Source: Erythroxylum novogranatense
Lineage: Eukaryota > Streptophyta > Magnoliopsida > Malpighiales > Erythroxylaceae
Assembly: GCA_029891385.1 (NCBI GenBank)
Contig: CM057228.1
Location: 24,890,809 to 24,954,808, forward strand
Direction: 5' to 3'
Length of the DNA stretch: 64,000 bases
The notes under the pieces were generated by a model. That model was given only the letters and a program-made list of their open reading frames with translations, did no database searches and was not told the origin of the DNA. Made by a program: the position numbers and the translations under genes. Positions 23,955 through 34,915 of this stretch are shown piece by piece (positions within the stretch are counted from its first letter, which is position 1; each line of letters begins with the position of its first letter).

Positions 23955-25825
23955 ATGAACGCTCTAGCCTATCCTTTGGTGATTAAAAGGTAAGACAGAT
24001 CATCTATAAATCCATTTTTTGCTTCTACGTAATAAACCCTTAATCTGACTGATGCAAGTTGATTGTGGCTTCCCTTCTTGTCTTTGTATGTACTAAGACA
24101 TTGGTTGAGCATCCTAAACACTGTTTTTCCAATCCGATGGCATCTCCTTTTCGTCAGTTGAACGATAAGCCCTTCTTCTAGTGTTATCCATATTATCAAT
24201 AAATATTAGCTTCGAACTACCTGCTACTTTAGTATGTATGTTTCTCTATATTCTGTGTACATTAGCAAGTTGGGATGAGCATTCCTTCGTAGAGCTAGAG
24301 GAGATTACCTATTCTCTAACTCTAGCAAAAACACACTCTCTTACCTAACGCGAATTCCTACTGATGTTTTGAAATCTACGTATGTTCCTATTATTCTATG
24401 TTTACCTTCTTATTCTTTGAGCATCCATTCATTCAATAAATGAGACTCATAAAAATTGAATAGATGAATGGATGTTCATAAAATAGGGTACGTACAGAGT
24501 AATAAGAACAAGTAATCTGAACCCAATTGATGTATAAGTTGAGGGTAAATAGACACCAAACTCATGATAAGCTTTTGGAGGATGCACAAAATAGAAGTTC
24601 TCTGTTATTAGACTTTTGGCAAAATAGAGTTTTAATATTAACAGGTTTTTTTTTTTTTTTAAGAAATAGAGTTTGAGTAAACTTAAGCTCTTGTAAAAAT
24701 AGGATTTTACTGACTTTACACTCCTGTAGAAATAAACTTTCGTTAATTATAATTAATATTTTACAGTTAACTTATAGTCTATAAATAATTTAGTAAGGGT
24801 TTTGTAAATAAAAATACTGGTTTCGTATTTTTGAGAGGTTGTTCTTGTATTTTTTTTCTTACGATAATAAAACAAAATTGATCTCTTTATTTCTCTTATA
24901 TTACTTTTTTTTTTTGTAACAATTGCAATCAGAATAACTGATAACGTAACAAAGACCCAACAAGAATTTCCGCAGAAAGCAGGAAAATTAAAGAATAGAA
25001 AGATTTGAATTTAGTATGCTTTGAGGGTTCTCTTAATGAAGCTACGTTCGTGGTTAATGTTGATTGCTACGTATTGAAGTCACAACGTTTCATTGCGACT
25101 GGTTGCTGCAACGTCGCTCCCATGTTTTACTGGTTCACACGCTTTTCACTGTCATCACTCATCACCTTTTGGATCTAGCAGGCAATGGCATGATGAAACT
25201 TCTTTCACATGGCTGATTGAGCTTTTGGTAATTGACTGCGGAAAAGATCTTGGCACACGAGTCTCCAAATTTGGCATAGATCAAGCTCGAAAGCCGAGTG
25301 AAATAGTGCAAATTTTGGAAAGAGGAGATTAGCCAACATCAGAATCCATTGCAAGGATCTTGTGGCCCTAAATGATCGATTGCAGTCGCTTATCTGTACC
25401 AATAGCAGATGTGGCAACGAATCATCGTGGAAGATAAAGACTTAAACGACCATCGAACATCATTACTATGACTTTACGTGTCACTGCTTAAAGTTCTGGT
25501 AATGAAATTGAGACCTTTTTGCAACTTATGGTGCGATTCAGGCATCACCACCTCATGTGGTATTGTTGGTCTCAGAAACTGCCAATCACATTCATCGTTC
25601 AAAAAGATCTTTCCTCATATGTGCTGTTGACAACATTAAAGAAAAAAGAGGAGGGGAGTTTCCTGGGGATAAAAGTGAGGTGACCTATTGGAAATCCCAT
25701 ATGGGATTCACATGGTTGCTTCCGTTTCTTCGGTCTATTTTTCCTTTACAAATGTCAACTTCTCTTTTGTTCTTCTTTTCTTTGGTTAAACACAATTGAC
25801 TCCTGTCTTTTTATCAAAAGAGCAT
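23955..25825. other. Intergenic DNA, no supported gene
   Basis: Short open frames at 23969-24199 (minus), 25093-25332 and 25557-25799 (plus) show no recognisable domain, no gene-like exon chain and no neighbours that would support them. The 25080-25700 part is less AT-rich than its surroundings and could be a decayed gene or an unrecognised repeat. Confidence 0.4.
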
Positions 25826-25834
25826 ATCCCAACA

Positions 25835-26900
25835 GAGAGCAGATCCTCTGTCTAATTTAGCATGTCTTATTCTGTCCAAGATAAAAACGAGGACGTTTTT
25901 GCTTAAAAATTGGCCAACCTCGCGAGACTATGTCAGTTCTCCTTTTTAAGCCAAAAGCTAAGCCGCCGTTGACAAAGACGAAACTTGGCTTTGACAAACA
26001 TCCATTTTATTATTATAAACATTTGGCTTTTAATGTTATTGTTTTTATATAGTTTTAACTGTATAATTGTTGCTATTATTATCAACAATTAGAAATTAAT
26101 TAAATTGATTATTATTAATTAAATTAATTAATTAATTTTATTTCTATTATTATAAGAACAATTAAATAATTATTATTAAATAACTAATTAACTATAATTA
26201 TATTTATTGCAGATTAAATAATGATTTTTTAAAATTTTAATTATTAAATTTCTTATTAATAATAATGTTATTTAACTATTATTATCATTATTATTATTAT
26301 TATATTTATTAATAATTCACTTATTATTATTAGTAATAATAATATTATTATTATAATATTAGTTATGATAATTAAATTTATAAATTATTTTAATTATTAT
26401 TATTATTATGAAATTTGTTATAATTACTAATTTTCTTCTCATTATTATTAACTTTATTATTCTGATTAATTTAATTATCTTTATCATTATTAATTATTAT
26501 TACTATTAGTTTCCGACTTGAGTATATATACTTGCTATTATAAATCTCATTAAATTTTAATTATATGTATTATTATTATTAGGAAATACCTTTTATGATT
26601 AAATGCATGTATCTTATTTCTATTATTATTATAAAATTGCTTATTATTATTAAATATAGTATTCTTATTAATTTAATTATTATGATAATTAATTATTATT
26701 ATTATTATTATTCGAATTTAGTTTATATACTTTCTAAATATATATAAGATTTTTATATTATATATTATTATTATAATAACTATTAAATATTATTATTAAA
26801 TTACTTATTATTAATATTAAATGTATTGCAGAGTAAATATTGAAATTATTATAATTAATATTAAATTCCTTGTTAATAGTTTTTTATATTTATATTTATA

Positions 26901-26941
<41 letters not shown>

Positions 26942-27045
26942 TCTTTATGATTATTAAATTTATTAATTATTTTAATTTCTATTATTATTATGAAATTTGT
27001 TATAATTAATAATTTTCTTCTTATTATTATTAATATAATATATAT
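25835..27045 (+). repeat. Left terminal inverted repeat of the long MULE
   Basis: It is matched in reverse complement by 28470-29695 with occasional substitutions and short indels. The outer ~165 bp are of mixed base composition, including TTGGCCAACCTCGCGAG and AAGCCGCCGTTGACAAAGAC. The inner part is ATT-rich. Within this arm, text near 26360-26440 recurs near 26940-27020, so the arm contains its own internal duplication. Confidence 0.88.
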
Positions 27046-27289
27046 TAATATATTTATAATAAAATAATAATATATTTATAAGTTTATATAATATATATTT
27101 ATTATATAAACTTATAAATATATTAATTAATTATATAATTAATTATTATTATTATTATTTTCAATTTAGTTTATATACTTTCTAAATATATATAAGATTT
27201 TTTATATTATATATTATTATTATATATATATATATACACTTATCTACTCTAATTAGAAATACATTTACGTGAATAACAGAATCCTTAAT

Positions 27290-27485
27290 AGCCTTTGGGT
27301 TCTCGAAACAAGCATGAGTAGCAGCAACAAGCATGAGTAGCAGCAACGTGGCAAGGACAGACAATCTAAAAGCAGAGCAAGCTCGCGAGGACAGACAATC
27401 TAAAAGCAGAGCAAGCTCGCGAGGGCATATTTTTAGTACAAGCTCGCGAGGGCGAGCACCTCGCCCCCACGAGCTTCTCCTGCTT
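27290..27485. repeat. GC-richer island with tandem repeats in the MULE centre
   Basis: Two tandem 19 bp units (27309-27327 and 27328-27346, CAAGCATGAGTAGCAGCAA) are followed by two 34 bp units (27355-27388 and 27389-27422, GGACAGACAATCTAAAAGCA...). Next comes a partial third repeat around CAAGCTCGCGAGGG (27440-27452). Minus-strand translation of 27364 down to about 27240 gives a short peptide with a hydrophobic leader (LATLLLLMLVAATHAC) and then FENPKAIKDSVIHVNVF. That could be a captured host-gene piece, but I do not recognise the source and the frame soon runs into AT text. Confidence 0.7.
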
Positions 27486-27747
27486 TGTTTTTTGCTTTTT
27501 ATAAAATTTTAATTAATTAAATTTATTTTAATTTTTTATATAATATTTATTAATAAATTATTAATTAAATAAAAATGAAACATTTTAAAAATTATCTTCT
27601 TATCTAAAACATAATACTTATTTAAATTATTTTAATTAATATAATTTAATAACTATAATTTAAATTTATAAAATTTCAAGATAATTTAATAATATATATT
27701 TAGTTAACAGAATCATTAATAATATATATTATATAAACTTATAAATA

Positions 27748-27749
<2 letters not shown>

Positions 27750-27795
<46 letters not shown>

Positions 27796-27857
27796 TAATA
27801 CTATTTCTACTATTACTACTATTATTATTACTATTATTATTATTATTATTATGATTG

Positions 27858-27894
<37 letters not shown>

Positions 27895-27968
27895 ATTCCT
27901 TATAATTTGTAATTTTATAAATTATTTTTACAAATAATAACAACAAGGAAATTTATTATAATAATAGA

Positions 27969-28010
<42 letters not shown>

Positions 28011-28011
28011 C

Positions 28012-28043
<32 letters not shown>

Positions 28044-28060
28044 ATTAATGATAAATGGAT
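27750..28060. repeat. (ATT)n/(AAT)n microsatellite arrays
   Basis: Long uninterrupted trinucleotide runs, ATT on 27750-27893 and AAT on about 27975-28030, in the MULE centre. They generate the poly-Asn and poly-Ile open frames seen here. Confidence 0.9.
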
Positions 28061-28255
28061 AAAATATAGTAACAAAATTTAATAGTAATAATAATTATAA
28101 TCATATTTAATATTAATAAAAAATTTAATAATAATAATAATAATAAATTTAATAAATACTATACAATATATTTAATAATAAACAGAAGAAATTTAATAAT
28201 AATATTTAACAGCAATTATAATAATGGAAATAAAATTAATTAACAAATTTTATTA

Positions 28256-28297
<42 letters not shown>

Positions 28298-28469
28298 CAC
28301 TTTATAATAATAAGGAATTTAATAATGTTATGAATAATAATAAACATTTTAATAATAATAATAATAAGGAATTTAATATTAATAATAAAATTAATATTAT
28401 ATAAGATTTGTAATAATAAGTCTATAAACTAAAGTCAGAAAATAATAATAATAATAATTAAAAATTATA

Positions 28470-29695
28470 AGGAATAATTATATTAATAATAAGAAGAAGA
28501 AAATTACTAATTATAACAAATTTCATAATAATAATAGAAATTAAAATAATTAATAAATTTAATAATCATAAAGAATATAATAATAATAATAATAGTAATA
28601 ATAATAATAATAATATAAATATAAATATAAAAAACTATTAACAAGGAATTTAATATTAATTATAATAATTTCAATATTTACTATGCAATACATTTAATAT
28701 TAATAATAAGTAATTTAATAATAATATTTAATAGTTATAATAATAATAATATATAATATAAAAATCTTATATATATTTAGAAAGTATATAAACTAAATTG
28801 AAAATGATAATAATAATAATTAATTATCAGAATAATTAAATTAATAAGAATACTATATTTAATAATAATAAGCAATTTTATAATAATAATAGAAATAAGA
28901 TACATGCATTTAATCATAAAAGGTATTTCCTAATAATAATAATACTAATATTAATAATACATATAATTAAAATTTAATGAGATTTATAATAGCAAGTATA
29001 TATACTCAAGTCGAAACTAATAGTAATAATAATTAATAATGATAAAGATAATTAAATTAATCAGAATAATAAAGTTAATAATAATGAGAAGAAAATTAGT
29101 AATTATAACAAATTTCATAATAATAATAATAATTAAAATAATTTATAAATTTAATTATCATAACTAAATATTATAATAATAATATTATTATTATTACTAA
29201 TAATAATAAGTGAATTATTAATAAATATAATAATAATAATAATGATAATAATAGTTAAATAACATTATTATTAATAAGAAATTTAATAATTAAATTTTTT
29301 AAAAAATCATTATTTAATCTGCAATAAATATAATTATAGTTAATTAGTTATTTAATAATAATTATTTAACTGTTCTTATAATAATGAAAATAAATTAATT
29401 AATTAATTAAATTAATAATAATCAATTTAATTAATTTCTAATTGTTGATAATAATAGCAATAATTATACAGTTGAAACTATATAAAAACGATAACGTTAA
29501 AAGCTAAATGTTTATAATAATAAAATGGATGTTTGTTAAAGCCAAGTTTCGTCTTTGTCAACGGCGGCTTAACTTTTGGCTTAAAAAGGAAAACTGACAT
29601 AATCTCGCGAGGTTGGCCAATTTTTAAGCAAAAACGTCCTCGTTTTTATCTTGGACAGAATAAAACATGCTAAGTTAGCCAGAGGATCTGTTCTC
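28470..29695 (-). repeat. Right terminal inverted repeat of the long MULE
   Basis: The reverse complement of the left arm. It keeps the same outer landmarks in inverse order (GTCTTTGTCAACGGCGGCTT near 29550, CTCGCGAGGTTGGCCAA near 29604) and ends with the shared terminal sequence next to the ATCCCAACA duplication. Confidence 0.88.
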
Positions 29696-29704
29696 ATCCC
29701 AACA

Positions 29705-31010
29705 AGCCACCAACTCTCTGTTATTCCTTGCATTGAAACAGAATCATTATAATTAATTGCTCTGACATTTGATTCAAACTTCTACCTGGTGATCATTTCA
29801 GTAGTTTCTTAACAAAGAATATGTTCCAAAATTTGTACGAACTTTCTGGAAATCCATACACTGTATACAAGAGGTCCTATAACTCCGGGACGATTTTGCA
29901 AGAGAGAAATGATTCTGAATTCGCAACCTTTAAATTAAGGAGGGCAACGGATATAATCAGATTCGCATGGTTTAGCAGCTTAATTAGCAGCCACAAGATG
30001 ACTGCCCTCTCTTTGGAGGCGACATTACTGAGTTTCTGCGACCGGTACGTCGCCGTGAGTCGGTTGTCTGACTCCAACGGTGAGACAGAGGAGACAAGAT
30101 ATGCACACATGGGTCTTTGGTTTCGTTGAAAAGAGGTCCCAATACCTGTGCGTGTCTTGCCACGTACTTCCCATGTGGTAACCCACACTAATTTCCACTG
30201 TCACATGCTTATTTGAGATTTAGAAGAAGACGAGAAAAAGAAACTTTGGTGATTCTGTAAAGCAAAGCTTCTTCCTGATTTTCCAAAGACGAGAAAGTTT
30301 TTCTTGCTGCATAGCTTTTCCCTCACTTTTTCTTTCTTCACGAACAAGCCATTATTAAGCAATGAAGAAGCAGACAAACAAAGGAGATGAAAGCAAAATG
30401 ATCAGCATAAGAGTCATTAATACATGTAATACTAATACGTGCCTCAATTCCAAAACGAGGCCGTTTACAGGATGGCCTCCCAGCCCAGGTATATTTAGAA
30501 AGTGAAGGTATTTCATTTCTGATAGCCAATGAGGGTGGTCAACACTTCCATTTTCTTTTATTCAAAGTAAAACTTAAAAAAAATCTCATTGGATCCCTTT
30601 TTCTGACTGTGATGGGGCGGTCGGCCTGTTTTCAATTCCATATGCTTGGATTTTCATCATTTATTTATAAAATGGAGATGAGTGGGAATGCACAGAGCTT
30701 ATGATTGAGATTCTCCACCACCACTTACCTTCCCTCGCTTATCCCCACACTCCATTTACATCCTCTCTTTTGGACCAGAGATTAGAGAGCGCATAGCTGT
30801 CTTTTATACATTTGTGATTTCTGTTCTTTCTCCACATCTAAACTTTCTAGCTTGGACTCTGTCATTCTTCCATTCCCAACATCAAGTTTGCCAATAATCT
30901 TATTTCTCCCACTTCTTGAAACTCGATAACCCAATCAAAGCCAATCTTTTCCATTCTTCAAAGTTTGAGTCTTTACGTTCGCTTGCAGCAAAGATAAACA
31001 TAAATTACTT
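29705..31010. other. Upstream region of the thaumatin-like gene
   Basis: No gene supported. Overlapping sense and antisense frames of about 100 codons (29821-30188) have no recognised domain. A TATA-like TTATTTATAAAAT lies at 30660-30672, and a pyrimidine-rich leader precedes the ATG at 31011. The promoter of the gene probably lies in 30000-30900. Confidence 0.45.
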
Positions 31011-32241
31011 ATGGATCCTTTATCCTACTCCCACCGCCACTGTCAGTGTCATTTTTCTACTACTGTCCTCTTCTTCACCATCTTCTTGATTTTTGAAGGT
31101 ATACCACAGGAAAGTTTCAGCTTTTCCTGGAAATGTGAACCTGTTAAATGAACTCCATTGACGATTTTTGGACCTTTTATTGCAGGTGTTTCAAGTGCCA
31201 CATTCACATTTATCAACAGATGCGATTTCACTGTATGGCCAGGAATTCTAGGAAATCCCAAACTAGAAAGTACAGGCTTCGAGCTCGCGAAAGGCACGTC
31301 TCGCTCTTATCAAGCACCAACTGGTTGGTCCGGTCGATTCTGGGGTCGAACCGGTTGCAACTTCGATGATTCTGGCCATGGTGCCTGTGCCACCGGCGAT
31401 TGTGGCTCCGACCAAGTGGAATGCAACGGCACTGGCGCCACTCCTCCGGCCACCTTGGCCGAATTTACTCTCGGCTCTGGCTCTCAAGATTTCTACGACG
31501 TTAGTCTCGTTGATGGCTATAATTTGGCCATGATTGTGGAGGCTAGTGGTGGGTCGGGTGACTGTTCGACCACAGGATGCTTGACGGACCTAAACCGGAA
31601 GTGCCCAGCGGAGTTGAAAGTCAAAGATGGAAAGGCTTGCCGGAGCGCCTGTGAGGCGTTTGGGAACCCTGAGTATTGTTGCAGTGGTGTGTATAATTCG
31701 CCTGCTGCTTGTAAACCTTCTATGTACTCGGAGGTGTTTAAGAGTTCGTGTCCAAAATCTTATAGCTACGCGTACGATGATGCTACAAGTACTTTTACGT
31801 GCACTTCTGCTGATTATACCATCACATTCTGTCCTAATGTGCCAAGGTAAAGTACTTATTCATCTTTATGGTAGTGTGAGAACTCGGAAACTGAAAGTGC
31901 AACATGTTCTTTTAACGCTGTTGGATGTGTCGTGACATTTTTATACGGGTTTGTTTATGTTCAGTTTAAAATCATCAAGAGATTCGGCTCCAAACACAAC
32001 AGATCCAGGAACATCGACTGGAGGCTCAGATACCGGAATTGGAACTGGAACTGGAACAGCAATTGGAGGGACTGAGTCAGGCAATGATGATCCAGAGACA
32101 CTACAACAAGCTGCACTGGCAAGTTCATGGCTGGCAAGTTTGGCCACCGGAGATTCAACAAGGACACACCCTTCGTGGATTTTCCGATATGGATTTTCTT
32201 TGCTGACTTCTGTGATCATTCTTTGTTACGTTCACTTGTGA
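31011..32241 (+). CDS. Thaumatin-like protein (PR-5 family), probably GPI-anchored
   Basis: Three exons chain in frame with GT-AG introns: 31011-31098, 31186-31846 and 31965-32241, giving 341 residues. Exon 1 holds a hydrophobic signal peptide (VLFFTIFLIF). The mature domain (about residues 31-250) has 16 cysteines and the thaumatin signature GHGACATGDC...C, plus RTGCNFD and PPATLAEFTL. These are the expected disulfide and acidic-cleft landmarks. Exon 3 adds a Ser/Thr/Gly-rich tail (GTGTGTAIGGTESG) and a C-terminal hydrophobic stretch (FSLLTSVIILCYVHL), typical of the longer TLP group attached by a GPI anchor. The family binds beta-glucans and acts in defence or the cell wall. The antisense and shifted frames over it are shadows. 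Confidence 0.93.
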
Positions 32242-33353
32242 TAACCTCTACTCAAGCAGAAGAAGAGTGTAAAATGGTGATCATTTAGAGAAGTTGGCAG
32301 ACTCCAAAACTGTCTCCGACCCTCCTCTAAATGAACAATGTTTAACGATGAAAACACATGATATTGATATGTGATTTGTAAATCCATAGTAGGAATAGAA
32401 TGTTATTCCATCTTCCCCTTTCTATCTTTGCATTTTCTATGGTCCTGCAGCTTCAAAGTTAAAAGTAAAAGATTCATGCAAGAAAGTTGAAGGAAATCTG
32501 AGCTTACTTTCAGATTTAGGAGATGATTGAAAAAATAAAAGAAAAAAGGGGCAAGTGGTCGCTTTTATTTGACAGGTATTGCAAGTAGTTGATCTAGCTG
32601 CCCACTTTGCGGGAATCCCCAGCCTGGGGAAAAAACAGATCTCGCATTTCCTTCTAAACCTTTTGTTTACCCAGCAAGTGGACAAAAATGAAGCAGAACG
32701 TTGTAAACAATTTGCGTTTGCGGTACCTTTTTGTTATGAATGTCTAAATTAATAAAATTTTAACAAAATTCCAACATTTGATAATATTTAAGAATCTAAG
32801 ACTTTAGTGTTTGAGGAAGTAACTTACAATTCTTTTAATATTCAATTAATTATCATGTTACCAAATGGAATAACCTTTATGGAATGACTGGCGTGCAGCA
32901 TCTGCAATTAGGTTCACTGATATTTAGTCGTATTGAATCGTCAACTATAGCGTAATAGCTCAGTTGGTCATCAGGAAGGAAAGTGAGTCTAAGTCTATAT
33001 ATAATCTGGGCAAACAGTAAAAACCTGTGGGAACCTAACTCATGACAGGAATGATCTCTGTCTTGTCACACTAACACTGGCTTATGTCAGACGAGCATTC
33101 ACCGACCGTTTCATTTGTCACAAGTTTCTCCGTTGTCTCATGATGGCTGGATAGTTTGCTACTGATATGACCCAGCATCCATTTTCTTGAATTATTTCAT
33201 TAAAAAATCCAAGTGGGTGGCCAAAGTTCAGATCTTTGGAGCAGTAGAAGCTCGCTGGAAGAAAGAGCTCGTTATGGTCTGTCAGTCAATTTCTAGTATG
33301 GATCACTTGCGAAATGAGAATTGCTAATCTATCCAATCCCATCTCTAAAACTT
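32242..33353. other. Intergenic, 3' flank of thaumatin-like gene
   Basis: No gene seen. The short stretch TAATAGCTCAGTTGGT at 32952-32967 looks like a Pol III A box, but no convincing tRNA fold or B box follows. Confidence 0.45.
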
Positions 33354-33522
33354 GAACCAAGATTTTCTGTTCAATATTACTCTGTCTTATTCTGTCTCAT
33401 GAAATCTCAATCATTTATTTTGTGGGATCCACGCGAGACCTACACAGAACTCATATAAATAAACGGCTGAGATTTATTGGACACAATAAGACACCATAAT
33501 ATTAGACAGAAGATCTGAACTC
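33354..33522. mobile_element. 169 bp MULE-type MITE, copy 1
   Basis: A perfect 9 bp TSD CTAAAACTT flanks it (33345-33353 and 33523-33531). The ends are GAACCAAGATTTTCTG on the left and CAGAAGATCTGAACTC on the right. Both inward sides contain AATATTA and TGTCTTATT. The terminal ~45 bp resemble the end of the 3.86 kb MULE at 25835 (CAGATCCTCTGTCTAATTT, then TGTCTTATTCTGTCC). It is non-coding. Confidence 0.9.
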
Positions 33523-33531
33523 CTAAAACTT

Positions 33532-34915
33532 GTGATGCCTGTGCAGTTTAGATGGGCTATTGACGTTATTTAGAGAAGGAAATAAGCTGAACAAGCCAAC
33601 ATAAGTAAGAATCCAAAGGACAAGTGCCTGGTTGGGAGGTTGGAGGACAAGATGGTACTGAGATGCTTAAACCAAGTTGTGTGGTGGAAAATCAGAGTCA
33701 TTCTATACCATTACGAAGGAAACAAGCCTACTTTATCCCCACTGAAGATAAGAGAAGATTGTAGTACATTTTCTGTGCCTTTTCCTCTTCAAACTTTTCC
33801 GAATCTCACCACATACACAAAAGCCGGGGCAATGAATGATCCATTATTAAGACAACTATCGAAAGGGATAGCTGAATTTGTAAATGGGAATATTGTTATC
33901 CATATTTTCCTGTCAAATAGACTAAAAGAGGAGTAGAGAAAGGACGAAGGAAAATGAAAACACACACAAACTTAAGAACTATATTAGCTTGTTAATATAT
34001 CTGATGCTTCCTTTTCTTCTTTAATCATGCAGTACCTACCGTAACTTTTGTATACCTCAGCTAATTCAGCTACGTAACTTTTTAGATGGGTCCGAGCCTC
34101 CGATGGCTCTTTTCTTCCCTAGACTAACACCATGCAATTTACAGCATTAGAGAACAATACCTGTCAATCAATATTACTTTTTCTAAAAACTTGCCAAGAA
34201 TCTGCCAAAGAAAAACTTTAACCCAGGACTAGAACAAACATGGATGCAAAATACAGCCCGAGCATGGTTTTACTCTTGTGCTAGCTAAGAATGTAAGCCA
34301 ACTCATGTTCATTGTCGAGTTCACAGACATGGCATGTTCATTGCTGAAACATTATAAAAGCGCATAGCAAAATTTGAGCTTGGCCAACAAAATATAAGTT
34401 TATTTGATCTACACCGCATCCTATGGCTTTTGACTTTGTGCTCAGTCATCCTTTACGTAGAGGATCATCGTTAGCAATGGACGGCTAAATGTAAATGCTT
34501 TTTCAAGTAACTTTGATGCTTAGACGAGGATAAGGATTCTTCTGTCAAAAGCTCGATGCACTCGCCTATCGAAGTAAAAGTTCAAAAAGAAATGATAATA
34601 AATTATAATCAATGAAAAAGGGCATCTAAATCTTTCTTTTCCATTTGGCACATCATCAGCCAGTCAACCATACATAATGTAGTTGTGGGGAATGCACAAA
34701 CAAAAGTCTCTGAAGGAACCCACCAGGAGGACTAGAACAGGTTTTACACATAGTGATGAATACAGCTTTACCTAGTTTCTGCACGAGTCTTGCTATGCAT
34801 AGCAATAACAGGAGCATCAAGCATCTCTCTATCACATAACTCAACCAACAACCTATAAGCAGGTAATGCCCATGTCTAAAACATCAATAACTAACATGTG
34901 CAATGCGAAACGCCT
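33532..34915. other. Intergenic, no supported gene
   Basis: A 98-codon plus-strand frame at 33640-33936 has no recognised domain and no exon partners. The right end is the 3' flank of the minus-strand methyltransferase gene. Confidence 0.45.

Larger units (their letters stand above)
25835..29695. mobile_element. Long-TIR Mutator-like element, near-palindromic, ATT-rich
   Basis: This 3861 bp element is flanked by a perfect 9 bp direct repeat ATCCCAACA (25826-25834 and 29696-29704), the TSD length of Mutator-like transposons. The ends are GAGAGCAGATCCTCTG on the left and CAGAGGATCTGTTCTC on the right. Inverted repeats run inward about 1.2 kb on each side. The first 150 bp are ordinary sequence, and the rest is mostly ATT/AAT text. 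The centre (about 27045-28470) holds more ATT runs and one GC-richer island. No transposase is encoded, so it is non-autonomous. Its transcripts would fold into a very long hairpin. Confidence 0.9.

Noticed and set aside
27716..27946. Poly-asparagine open frame
   Set aside because: It is a direct translation of the (ATT)n array on the minus strand and not a gene.
25835..29695. Centromeric or origin-like AT satellite
   Set aside because: The precise 9 bp TSD and matching termini show a transposon insertion.
29821..30188. Overlapping ~100-codon frames on both strands upstream of the thaumatin-like gene
   Set aside because: No domain, no splice partners, and both strands are open over the same bases, which fits chance in a less AT-rich stretch.
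32945..33060. A-box-like TAATAGCTCAGTTGGT suggesting a tRNA or SINE
   Set aside because: No B box, no acceptor-stem pairing and no poly-A or poly-T tail could be found.
33640..33936. 98-codon plus-strand frame
   Set aside because: No domain, no exon chain and no conserved motif visible.
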